In this document: positions 1 to 7,108 of the stretch, one piece after another
How positions within the stretch are numbered: position 1 is the first letter of the stretch
Layout of the letters: each line of letters opens with the position of its first letter
Notes under the pieces: model-generated
Database searches by the model: none
Seen by the model: only the letters and a program-made list of their open reading frames with translations
Told to the model about the DNA's origin: nothing
Position numbers and translations under genes: made by a program
Assembly (NCBI GenBank): GCA_036939975.1
Contig: JALLPB010000817.1
Location: forward strand, 1 to 12,730
Source: Cyclostephanos tholiformis
Lineage: Eukaryota > Bacillariophyta > Thalassiosirophyceae > Thalassiosirales > Thalassiosiraceae
DNA: 12,730 nucleotides
Direction: 5' to 3'

Positions 1-501
1 TTGGTTTGCTTGGCGCCCTCCTAAGGCCTGGCCCCCCTCCCCCTCTCTATTTTGCAATGGGTCGCATTTCGTCGCCCAAAGCAGCCCCCACAGCGCGAAT
101 AAAACAAATCACGCGTGCTCGACGTCGCCCACGATGTTTCGAGCTCGTGGGTCGTGCCGGGTTGGGCAGCAGACAGCGATAGGCGGCGACAGAGGCGGCG
201 GCGGACGTCGTCAGTGTTGGGCAAAAAATCGATTTAACGAGCACTGGTACAAAAAGCGACAGAACTCACCCTCCTCCGGCAAAAAAATTAAACCGAGCGT
301 GCCAAATGTCGACCACAATGTGGAGAGCACGCGCGTCGTGCCGGAACCGGCGGAAGACTGCCATGGACGGTGGCAGAGGCCGTGGCCGACGTCGCCCATG
401 GTTGGTGTGTTTTTGTACAGTCACGGTCATACAGAAACTGTGTGGTAAAAAAGTCGTACAAACCACAGAACCCCTAAAAAAAAAAAGGTTGTACCGTAGA
501 T
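1..501. other. GC-rich flank without a recognisable gene
   Basis: Both strands contain only short open frames, none with a recognisable protein motif. The stretch is rich in CpG and ends in an A-run near 476-486 before the retrotransposon LTR. The only structure seen is the diverged tandem duplication listed separately. No promoter, RNA gene or splice signal can be supported here. Confidence 0.6.
114..405 (+). repeat. Diverged tandem direct repeat, period about 184 bp
   Basis: Bases 114-221 align without gaps to 298-405 at an offset of 184 bp. By hand count about 77 of 108 positions agree, including shared blocks such as GTCGTGCCGG and GACGTCG. The match weakens afterwards, but both units run on into a C-rich and then A-rich stretch (about 270-291 and 465-486). 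A similar C-rich to A-rich junction before 114 (about 85-106) suggests the end of a third unit. This is probably an old satellite or duplicated segment. No function is implied. Confidence 0.55.
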
Positions 502-567
502 TGTTAGTCTGTCCTTGATCCGCTAGCTAGTTGTAGCCTAAAGATACTTTAGGCTCACTTCACCACC
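502..567 (+). repeat. 5' long terminal repeat, about 66 bp
   Basis: It starts with TGTTAG and matches 8198-8263 at 65 of 66 bases, the difference being T539 against A8235. The usual TG...CA termini would place the end at 565 (CACCA); identity continues to 567. It contains the palindrome CTAGCTAG (523-530) and a perfect 9-bp stem, AGCCTAAAG / CTTTAGGCT, around the loop ATA (535-555). No TATA box is apparent. The length is far below that of most autonomous copia elements. Confidence 0.85.
535..555 (+). promoter_or_regulatory. Perfect 9-bp hairpin inside the 5' LTR
   Basis: AGCCTAAAG (535-543) pairs completely with CTTTAGGCT (547-555) across the three-base loop ATA. It fills about a third of the LTR, so it may matter for RNA 3'-end formation, strand transfer or protein binding; this is inference. 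The 3' LTR copy has A8235 in place of T539, which breaks one pair. Confidence 0.5.
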
Positions 568-571
568 AGCA

Positions 572-590
572 GGTTATGAGCCCGCACCGG
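572..590 (+). promoter_or_regulatory. Primer-binding site for a half initiator tRNA-Met
   Basis: GGTTATGAGCCCGCACCGG lies a few bases after the LTR. Its reverse complement contains GGGCTCATAACC, which is the anticodon stem-loop of initiator tRNA-Met: CAT anticodon with the stem G's typical of initiators. It is therefore not complementary to the tRNA 3' CCA end, which would need TGG at the start. Drosophila copia is known to prime from a cleaved 5' half of initiator tRNA-Met at a similar site, and this element appears to do the same. The best match covers about 13-16 bases. Confidence 0.7.
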
Positions 591-1088
591 TGAACCATGG
601 AGACGCCGCCCCCCTGACTGCGGACGGCATTATCCCTGCTTCCTTCCTCTCGCGCGGAGCGCGATTACCTTCAAAAAAAAAATACGCTTCCCTCTCTCGT
701 CGGCATTCCATTTCCATGCCTCGGCGCTGCCGTTCGGTCTCTCCCTCTCCTCCCCCCCATCGGTTTGCGCCTGCCCTCCGTCATCGCCCTCCGTGTTTGA
801 CGCCCTATCAATTTCTCCATTGCCTTGGAGCCCAATGCCAGCAAATCGCTCAGCTGATTGTCATTTTTGGCCCGTCGTGTCGGATCCAAGTTAGGCTCTC
901 TCGTCGCCTGGACGCCGTCGTCACCGCGACTCTTGAAGTTTGCCTCGGCCTCCACGATCTTTTTTTGGGGTGGTTTTGCCGAGGGGGATTCCGACGACCG
1001 TTTTTATTTCTCCATTCATACCGCTCTCGAACAAGGCTTTGACGATCTCCCCGCTCTCGAAGACATTCGGCGGTGATTTTTTGGGGCC
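591..1088 (+). other. Retrotransposon leader between primer site and gag
   Basis: About 500 bp of untranslated leader, pyrimidine-rich around 685-800. Small open frames occur but carry no recognisable motif. An in-frame TGA at 1074-1076 just before gag rules out an upstream extension of that frame. Because the LTR is so short, promoter or packaging signals may lie here, but no specific one can be pointed to. Confidence 0.5.
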
Positions 1089-3884
1089 ATGGAGCTCCGC
1101 CCTGGCCTTCGCGCGCACGGTATGCCCTTGGCGGCCGACGCGCCCCCGGCGGACAACGTGCCGCCTTCTCCTCCCTCTTGGGGCACGGCCGTTGTCTTGG
1201 CCGCCATGGCCGCCGCGCCTCCACAGGGGGGGTTTGCGTTGGATCCCGACGGCGACTCGCCTTCGGTCGCCTCGGGTGCTCCCCCCCCTCCTGTTGTAGG
1301 GGGCGGGACATTCTCCCTCCCCCCCGTGGTTTTACGGGTGATGCCTCTCCGGGGTTCGTCTTCTCCCGTCAGCTTCATTTATGATGCGACCCCCGATCCT
1401 GTCGATGGGGGGTTATTGGCGGCCGCGTCTGCTTTCTTCTCCCACCAGGGGCATCAGGTCTATCACGACCCTTGCCCCGACCTCACTGAGTATTGCCATG
1501 CCTCGGGCGTGCCGGTGGCGTCGATCGTCCCCGTCGACCACCTCCCCGATTATCTACTCTCCTTGGGCTTGGAAATTTTGGGGGGTCTCTGTGCCCCGTC
1601 GCCGTCGGACAACACATTTGGGGGCACAGCGTTCATGGCCGCGTACCTCTCTCCTTCGGCTTCGGGCTCTCCCTCGGTTGGCACGGCGGTGGGTCCTTCG
1701 TTGGGTGCTTCGGCAGGCCTTCCTTCGGCTGGTGGTTTGGTGGTGTCTTCTTCCGCTCGGTTTATGGGGGGTTCCTCGTCGGTGGGGGTTCCTTCCGGGG
1801 GTCCCGCGGATCCAGGTGGCTCGTCTCCGCCACTTCGTTCTTCTGCCTTCAAGTTCATGGGGGGTTCGGTTCCGCCTTCTTCCGGCACTCCTGTTCGGAA
1901 TCGGTACGCGAGGTCGTCTCTCTCGTGCCCCACGGATCCTGGGGGTATTCGTGGGGGGTTTCATCCGACTCTTCGTCTGCCGCCGCAAGTGCCCCCCCCT
2001 GTCTCTGCTCGCCGGCCGGATCCGGAGGAAGAGGTCTCCCTGTCTCCTCCCTCCCGTCGGAGCTCCCTCCCATCTTCCGTGTCTTTTAGGGGGCATCAGT
2101 CCATCTCTTCGGCTGGCGGTCGTTATCATGGGGGGCACTTGCCTTCTCCTTCGGTTGGTGGATATCAGGGTGGGCGCTCCTCTTCTTCCTCCTCGGGCAG
2201 TCATGGCAGTCGTTTGTCCTCCATTCCTTCCACCGGTCATCCCGTGCGGTCCCCCGTGTACGACGGCTCGGTCGACGCGGCCATGGTGGATGACCTGTCT
2301 GTCTCCACCTCTCGGACGTCGCTTCATGGGGGGCCTCCTGGGGCGTCCTCCATGCCGGATCGGGTGTCATCCCCGGGAGTTTCTCTGGCTCCTATCCCGG
2401 TCCCTTCTGATCATTTCACCCTGGCTCCGATCAAGTCGGGGGAGGATTATCTTCAGCAGCGAGACGTCCTCCTGTTCTGGCTCCACGTTGACGGCTTCTC
2501 CATGGCCCGTTCGGACGATTTGCTTCTCATGGACTCTCGGAATGCTCTTGCCAGCCAGTTCTGGGAGGGTCAACTTTGGACGGCCCTGAAGGATGGCCCG
2601 GCTCGCTTCCTGTTCGAGAACACCGGGACGACGTACTTCGGCAAGGGCTTCGAGATGCTCCAGGGCCTCGAGGACCATTTCCGGCCGTCGTTGATCTCTA
2701 ACTCCTTCACTACTCTTCTCGCGCTTTTCAATGACACGCAGGGTGACAAGGAAACCATCCACGAGTTTCGGTCCCGCTTTGAAGGCCACATGGGTGCCCT
2801 CTCTCGCTCGTCTGTGGCCATCCCCCCGATTCTTCAGGTCATGCTATTCCTTCGGGGTATGCATTCCTGCTACCAGGATCTTCTTTCCCAGTTTGCTTCG
2901 AAACACAAGGATCTGTCCGTCGCCACGATCGATTCCATTGTCGGTGATGCTAAGTTTATGGATGAGTTCAAGCTCGTGGAGGGGAAACCCAAGCCCGGCA
3001 CTCCCGGCAACACTCCTCGCGGTCCTTCGGCGGCCACCGTCGCTACGGATAAAGACGGCAAGGAGTTTCGGAATCCTTTCGAGTGGCTGGCGACGTACGA
3101 TTCGGGGTTTGTCAAGGCCCGTTGGCAGTGTTCTCTCCGTGGTGGCTTCTATTGTGCATTTTGCAGTGGGAAAGTGAAACACCACACTCTCAAGTGTCCT
3201 CTCCTTGGCGAGTTGAATTTGAAGATCATCGCGGTTGGTGGGGATCGGGGTGGCAGTGCTTCGTCGGGTGCCGGTGGCTCATCTGAGGCTGGTGCATCTG
3301 GTGGTTCCGCGCCTTCATCTTCTTCCCCTCCGGCGGCTGCGCCGGCGGCCGTGAGTCCTCCTCCCGCTCCGGATTCGGGTTCGGCCTCTGCCCCTGCAGG
3401 TCTGACGGCGGCTGTTGAGCCGGAGACGTTCGACGACGAGGATTCTGCGGATGATTTTTGGTGGTATGGGGATGACGATGGGGCAGACTATAAACCTAAC
3501 GGGTCTGTTTCCAACTATTTCCCATCTTGTTCTCGGGTCTCCATCGAGTCTCTCTCTCTCTACATGCTTCCCCAGTTGGGTCGGTTCAGTGTGGCGTTCC
3601 TTCGAATTCTATGGCTTTGCGTGTTGGCTTTAGTGCTCCTTCAGCTTCTACGGTTTCTGGTGGCGACATCGTCCTCCCTTCGGATTTGGTATCCTCACTC
3701 CTCCGAGCCGTCTCTCCGGGTGATTCGCTCCGTCTCATTGTGGCGGATACTGGGGCCACGGACCACATGCTTCCAGATCGGTCGGCCTTCATCTCTTACA
3801 AGTCGGTCCGCCACCTTCATGTTCGGATGGGCAACAACTCTTATGCTCCAGTCCTGGGGCGGGGCACGGCCATCGTCTCGCTGA
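1089..3884 (+). CDS. Gag polyprotein (nucleocapsid precursor) of copia-type element
   Basis: Gag forms the virus-like particle and binds element RNA. The ATG sits in a good context (GCCATGG) and is the first in-frame start after the TGA at 1074. Residues 1 to about 440 are low-complexity Ser/Gly/Pro-rich. Residues from about 443 (FTLAPIKSGEDY) to about 640 form a helical gag domain of the Ty1/copia type. A zinc knuckle lies at residues 689-703 as CAFC...H...C, spaced CX2CX5HX4C instead of the usual CX2CX4HX4C. A Gly/Ser/Ala-rich linker follows, then an acidic stretch (FDDEDSADDFWWYGDDD). The frame stays open to 3884, but beyond roughly 3525-3600 it is probably a shadow of pol, so the true Gag likely ends or shifts frame near 3520. 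Identification is from domain order and the knuckle. Confidence 0.82.
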   Translation: MELRPGLRAHGMPLAADAPPADNVPPSPPSWGTAVVLAAMAAAPPQGGFALDPDGDSPSVASGAPPPPVVGGGTFSLPPVVLRVMPLRGSSSPVSFIYDATPDPVDGGLLAAASAFFSHQGHQVYHDPCPDLTEYCHASGVPVASIVPVDHLPDYLLSLGLEILGGLCAPSPSDNTFGGTAFMAAYLSPSASGSPSVGTAVGPSLGASAGLPSAGGLVVSSSARFMGGSSSVGVPSGGPADPGGSSPPLRSSAFKFMGGSVPPSSGTPVRNRYARSSLSCPTDPGGIRGGFHPTLRLPPQVPPPVSARRPDPEEEVSLSPPSRRSSLPSSVSFRGHQSISSAGGRYHGGHLPSPSVGGYQGGRSSSSSSGSHGSRLSSIPSTGHPVRSPVYDGSVDAAMVDDLSVSTSRTSLHGGPPGASSMPDRVSSPGVSLAPIPVPSDHFTLAPIKSGEDYLQQRDVLLFWLHVDGFSMARSDDLLLMDSRNALASQFWEGQLWTALKDGPARFLFENTGTTYFGKGFEMLQGLEDHFRPSLISNSFTTLLALFNDTQGDKETIHEFRSRFEGHMGALSRSSVAIPPILQVMLFLRGMHSCYQDLLSQFASKHKDLSVATIDSIVGDAKFMDEFKLVEGKPKPGTPGNTPRGPSAATVATDKDGKEFRNPFEWLATYDSGFVKARWQCSLRGGFYCAFCSGKVKHHTLKCPLLGELNLKIIAVGGDRGGSASSGAGGSSEAGASGGSAPSSSSPPAAAPAAVSPPPAPDSGSASAPAGLTAAVEPETFDDEDSADDFWWYGDDDGADYKPNGSVSNYFPSCSRVSIESLSLYMLPQLGRFSVAFLRILWLCVLALVLLQLLRFLVATSSSLRIWYPHSSEPSLRVIRSVSLWRILGPRTTCFQIGRPSSLTSRSATFMFGWATTLMLQSWGGARPSSR
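3153..3197 (+). other. Zinc knuckle of Gag
   Basis: CAFCSGKVKHHTLKC supplies Cys, Cys, His and Cys with one extra residue between the second Cys and the first available His compared with the retroviral CCHC consensus. It marks the nucleocapsid part of Gag, which binds nucleic acid and fixes the reading frame of gag here. Confidence 0.65.
3518..3524 (+). promoter_or_regulatory. Candidate -1 frameshift heptamer between gag and pol
   Basis: TTTCCCA is read in the gag frame as T TTC CCA, the X XXY YYZ layout of simultaneous -1 slippage. Pol is in exactly the -1 frame, and its frame opens at 3500 after TAA codons at 3491 and 3497, so a slip here joins the two. CCC as the second triplet is weaker than the A or U triplets used by well-studied sites. 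No downstream pseudoknot was established. A one-base indel in this copy explains the frame change equally well. Confidence 0.3.
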
Positions 3885-5425
3885 ACGGTCAACGCCTTCT
3901 CATCCGGAATGTCCTTCACGTCCCCGCCCTCCGTTTGCCTCTGTACAGTCTCCGCGCTCACCTCCGTCAGCGTGGTTGCGGCTTCGTCGGGAGTTTTGAT
4001 ACGGGGATGCATGTGTACTTCCCGGGCGTCATTCTCAGCGTGGATATGTCTACCGACTGCCACCTCTCGTACGAGCCCCTGGGTAAGTCCGCTCCCCTTT
4101 CGTCGCTTCATTACGTTCAACCTCGGTGTGCTCCTGTTGTCTATCCTACCGAAGGTTCTGCCTTCCGGGCACGTACGGATGATCTCCCCTCTCCCGGCCC
4201 GGCTGTGATCGAGGACGACGCCTCTCAGGACGGCAGTTCTTCCCTGGTCGACACCGCTGATTCGGACCTTCCAACGTTCATATCTCCGGTTCCGAAACAA
4301 GTTCATCGCCGTCAGTCCACGACATTCTCTCCCGATGATTTGGCTCTTATCTCCAAGCAACTTCGGGTCCTCTCCGATCGACTCTCGGGCATCAAGGATC
4401 CTCCTTCCCCCCCGTCTCCTCCGTCCACGGATTCGGAGTCGGTCGCCCCTTGTCTCCTTTCGTCTCTCTCTCAGGATGAGGTCGTTCGGCTAGTTCATCG
4501 TCTGGGTTCGGTGCTTCCCCCAGTTTGTCCGTGCGATCGTTCCAATGGTTCCGACACTAAAACGCACTGGACTTCGGAGGAGCTCCATCGCGCTCTTGGC
4601 TGCCGACGGTTCCGCAACTACAAACATATCCTTCAGACCAGTCTGGATGGCCAATGGATGGATGGCGGTGAGTTTCCAATGTCTCTTGGTTCTTTTACGT
4701 CGATCCCGAAGGCTCCTCGGGGCGGGGCCATTGACCGCGAACGGTCCTTTTACCTCGACATCGTTCATGTCGACATCGCCTTCGGCGACTGTGTCTCCAC
4801 GGGCGGCTTCCGGTACTCTCTCGTTTTTGTCAACCGTGCCACGCGTTATAACTGGGTCTTTGGTCTCAAGGATCTGTCGAGTCCGTCGATTCTGGCTGCT
4901 TTCCGTCTCTTTCGGGCTGATGCGGGTTCCTACGCTCAGTGTTTCCGATGTGATTGTGATACCAAACTTTTCGGGACTACAATTCGGGGACACCTCATCA
5001 ACAATGCTTCCAACATCGTTGCTGCCGTGGCTGGCCGACAGTCCTCCAATGGCCTGGTGGAGTCTCACTGGAAGGTCATGGTGCACATGGCTCGTGCTTA
5101 CCTCACGGAAAAACAAATGCCTCAGACTTTTTGGTTCTATGCGATTGTTCACTCGGCGAGGATGATGAATGCGATTCCGGGTAAATTTGGTGGCAAATTG
5201 GCCTCTCCGTTTCTTCTCGTTCACGGATCGGGACACGACGAGCGTACTTGGTTTCCGCTGTTCTCGGTTTGCTACTTCCATCACGAACGGGATGGCGATA
5301 TCCCTCGGTCCCATTGTCAATCTCATACCATGGACGGCATCGCCATCGGTCGCTTGCCCACGTCGAATGCTCTGTTAATGTACAACCCGCGCACAAAACG
5401 GTACTACGAACCGGACTCGTATTGA
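3527..5425 (+). CDS. Pol segment 1: aspartic protease and integrase
   Basis: The protease would cut Gag-Pol; its active site VADTGATDHM has the catalytic Asp at 3746-3748, followed by flap-like and VPALRLPLYS sequence typical of copia proteases. A proline- and serine-rich linker (about 4140-4540) separates it from the integrase. The integrase has VHVD (Asp at 4772), CDCD (Asp at 4952) and NGLVESHWK (Glu at 5060), giving a D,D35E core that inserts the element DNA. The expected N-terminal HHCC zinc site is not clear: there is an H-X6-H at HWTSEELH (4565-4588) but no CX2C in the right place. The segment ends at TGA 5423-5425 straight after YYEPDSY, where the family would normally continue. The first ATG at 3527 is unlikely to be a true start. 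Confidence 0.8.
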   Translation: MFSGLHRVSLSLHASPVGSVQCGVPSNSMALRVGFSAPSASTVSGGDIVLPSDLVSSLLRAVSPGDSLRLIVADTGATDHMLPDRSAFISYKSVRHLHVRMGNNSYAPVLGRGTAIVSLNGQRLLIRNVLHVPALRLPLYSLRAHLRQRGCGFVGSFDTGMHVYFPGVILSVDMSTDCHLSYEPLGKSAPLSSLHYVQPRCAPVVYPTEGSAFRARTDDLPSPGPAVIEDDASQDGSSSLVDTADSDLPTFISPVPKQVHRRQSTTFSPDDLALISKQLRVLSDRLSGIKDPPSPPSPPSTDSESVAPCLLSSLSQDEVVRLVHRLGSVLPPVCPCDRSNGSDTKTHWTSEELHRALGCRRFRNYKHILQTSLDGQWMDGGEFPMSLGSFTSIPKAPRGGAIDRERSFYLDIVHVDIAFGDCVSTGGFRYSLVFVNRATRYNWVFGLKDLSSPSILAAFRLFRADAGSYAQCFRCDCDTKLFGTTIRGHLINNASNIVAAVAGRQSSNGLVESHWKVMVHMARAYLTEKQMPQTFWFYAIVHSARMMNAIPGKFGGKLASPFLLVHGSGHDERTWFPLFSVCYFHHERDGDIPRSHCQSHTMDGIAIGRLPTSNALLMYNPRTKRYYEPDSY

Positions 5426-7108
5426 CTGGACCCCTATTGTCTTCCTTCATTGGTTTATCCTTCTCTCAAGTACGACGGCGGTCTCTTTTGCTCTTTACTT
5501 CGTGATGAGGGTGTTTTGGTGGAAGAACCCTATCCTCCGGGGACGCGGGTCGAGCGGATGGACCCTACGACGAATATGCTTCTTGCGGGCACTGTTATGG
5601 ACATACCCCTCTCTACAGACACTTCTGGCTCACCGTCGTACCAGATCTTGTTTGACAACGGCACCGCGGCATCGGTCCCGCTTTCAGAAATGGCCTCATC
5701 TATTCCGGCTGTGCCCATTCCAGTTTCTGCTTCTTTGGATTCCTCTCACGACGGCTCCTCGGCTCTTCTCCCTCCGTTTCTCTTGGTGAACAGTCGGATT
5801 ACCTATGAACACAACGGCGCCTATCACAAGGGTTATCTCACATGGACGTCTTCCGGGACGTATCGCTTTAGCTTCAAAACTCACGTCAAGAAGAAGTCCG
5901 AGGATTGGGGCATCGATTTACCGAACCTTCCGTACACCTGGGTTGATCTTTGCATGGAGGGCATTCTGGTTCCTGGCCATGTGGCTCACTCCTTTTTCCG
6001 CAGCCCGTCCGGCCCCGTCCCGTCGGCTTCTTTGGTACCTCGAACTACGTTCGATCCTGTCGCCAGTCTCGTCAGCGCTATCAACCTCCATCGGGATTGC
6101 CCGCCCTCGCTCCTGCAGGCTCTCGCGTCTTCCCACCCCGATCGTGAAGTATGGCTCCAGAGCTATTATGAGGAGAAGACCGGCATCGAGAGCCTTGGCA
6201 CTTTTAAACGTCTCACTCTGGGGGAATACCGGGCTTTGTGGGAAAAGGGTGCTCCTCGGGCTATTCAAACTATGTGTGTTTTGACCATCAAGAAAGACGA
6301 AAACCTCATGCCCCTTCGGGCCAAATCTCGGATCGTCGTATTGGGCAATCGTGAAGGTCGGGAGTGGTCAAAGAGCGATCATTTTGCACCCATTCTCCGT
6401 TTTGACAGCCTCTGTTATCTCGTCAGCCTTGCTGTCCAGCACCGTCGGGGTCTGAAACAGGGCGATTGCAAGAACGCTTTTTGCCAGGGTATTCTTCCTC
6501 CTGAGGAGATCACGATTGTACGGCCTCCATCTGGTGACCCGGATGCCGCCAAGGGTGAGTATTGGTTACTGCAGAAGACCCTCTACGGTTTGTGTCGGAG
6601 CCCTTGCCACTGGTACGAAAAGATTGATTCTATTCTGCGTTCGATTGGCCTTACTCCGAACGCCCATGACCCGTGCTTCTACACTGGGTTCATGCGTGAC
6701 CCTTGGGATCCTACGTCTTCCGCTTCATCTGTTCCGTTATCGTTGGGCCTCTATGTTGATGATTTTGTCTATTTTTCGGAGGATCCCGCGGTTGAGTTAC
6801 TATTTGAACGTTTGTTACGAGAATGGGTTAAAGTCGATTTTATGGGTTTAGTCGAGTGGTTTCTCGGGATTCATTTCTCTTGGCGCATGACATCTTCACG
6901 GGTCGACGATCATCTCAACCAGACAGGTTTCGCTGCTAATTTGGTGGAACAATTCTGCCGGGATTCCTGGGAGGCTACTCCTACGGCTACTCCTTATCGT
7001 TCGGGCGTTCCTGTTGATTCTATCGCCCCGTCGTCTGATGCTGATGATTCTCCCGCCCAACTCCGTTGGACGGAAGCATATCAAAGCCTCGTTGGTAGCA
7101 TCGGTTAG
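5426..7108 (+). CDS. Pol segment 2: integrase C-terminal region and reverse transcriptase
   Basis: The frame continues from segment 1. Bases about 5530-5980 encode two compact, Gly- and aromatic-containing stretches (GTRVERMDP...YQILFDNGT and ITYEHNGAYHKGY) that could be small beta-barrel modules at the integrase C-terminus. The reverse transcriptase follows from about 6170: AKSRIVVLGNREG, QGDCKNAFCQG with the first catalytic Asp at 6464, LLQKTLYGLCRSP, and LYVDDF with the YVDD box at 6752-6763. It would copy the element RNA into DNA in the particle. The segment is cut at TAG 7106-7108 within the copia motif that normally reads YQSLVGS...LATATRPDLA. The stop replaces a single residue, and the sequence beyond it is normal. 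No independent start is expected. Confidence 0.82.
   Translation: MDPYCLPSLVYPSLKYDGGLFCSLLRDEGVLVEEPYPPGTRVERMDPTTNMLLAGTVMDIPLSTDTSGSPSYQILFDNGTAASVPLSEMASSIPAVPIPVSASLDSSHDGSSALLPPFLLVNSRITYEHNGAYHKGYLTWTSSGTYRFSFKTHVKKKSEDWGIDLPNLPYTWVDLCMEGILVPGHVAHSFFRSPSGPVPSASLVPRTTFDPVASLVSAINLHRDCPPSLLQALASSHPDREVWLQSYYEEKTGIESLGTFKRLTLGEYRALWEKGAPRAIQTMCVLTIKKDENLMPLRAKSRIVVLGNREGREWSKSDHFAPILRFDSLCYLVSLAVQHRRGLKQGDCKNAFCQGILPPEEITIVRPPSGDPDAAKGEYWLLQKTLYGLCRSPCHWYEKIDSILRSIGLTPNAHDPCFYTGFMRDPWDPTSSASSVPLSLGLYVDDFVYFSEDPAVELLFERLLREWVKVDFMGLVEWFLGIHFSWRMTSSRVDDHLNQTGFAANLVEQFCRDSWEATPTATPYRSGVPVDSIAPSSDADDSPAQLRWTEAYQSLVGSIG

Noticed and set aside
401..420. GGTTGGT-TGTTTTTG at 401-420 resembling 8153-8175 upstream of the 3' LTR, hinting at a longer LTR
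   Set aside because: The match is short and T-rich, lies at different distances from the two LTRs, and neighbouring bases do not align.
1554..2327. 257-codon minus-strand frame opposite gag
   Set aside because: Arg/Pro-rich composition mirrors the Ser/Gly/Pro-rich gag on the other strand; no motif.
1381..2589. 402-codon + strand frame overlapping gag
   Set aside because: It lies in GC-rich low-complexity DNA that has few stops in any frame. The gag domain and zinc knuckle are in the other frame.
4490..5326. 278-codon minus-strand frame opposite integrase
   Set aside because: The + strand carries a clear D,D35E integrase; the minus frame is a shadow.
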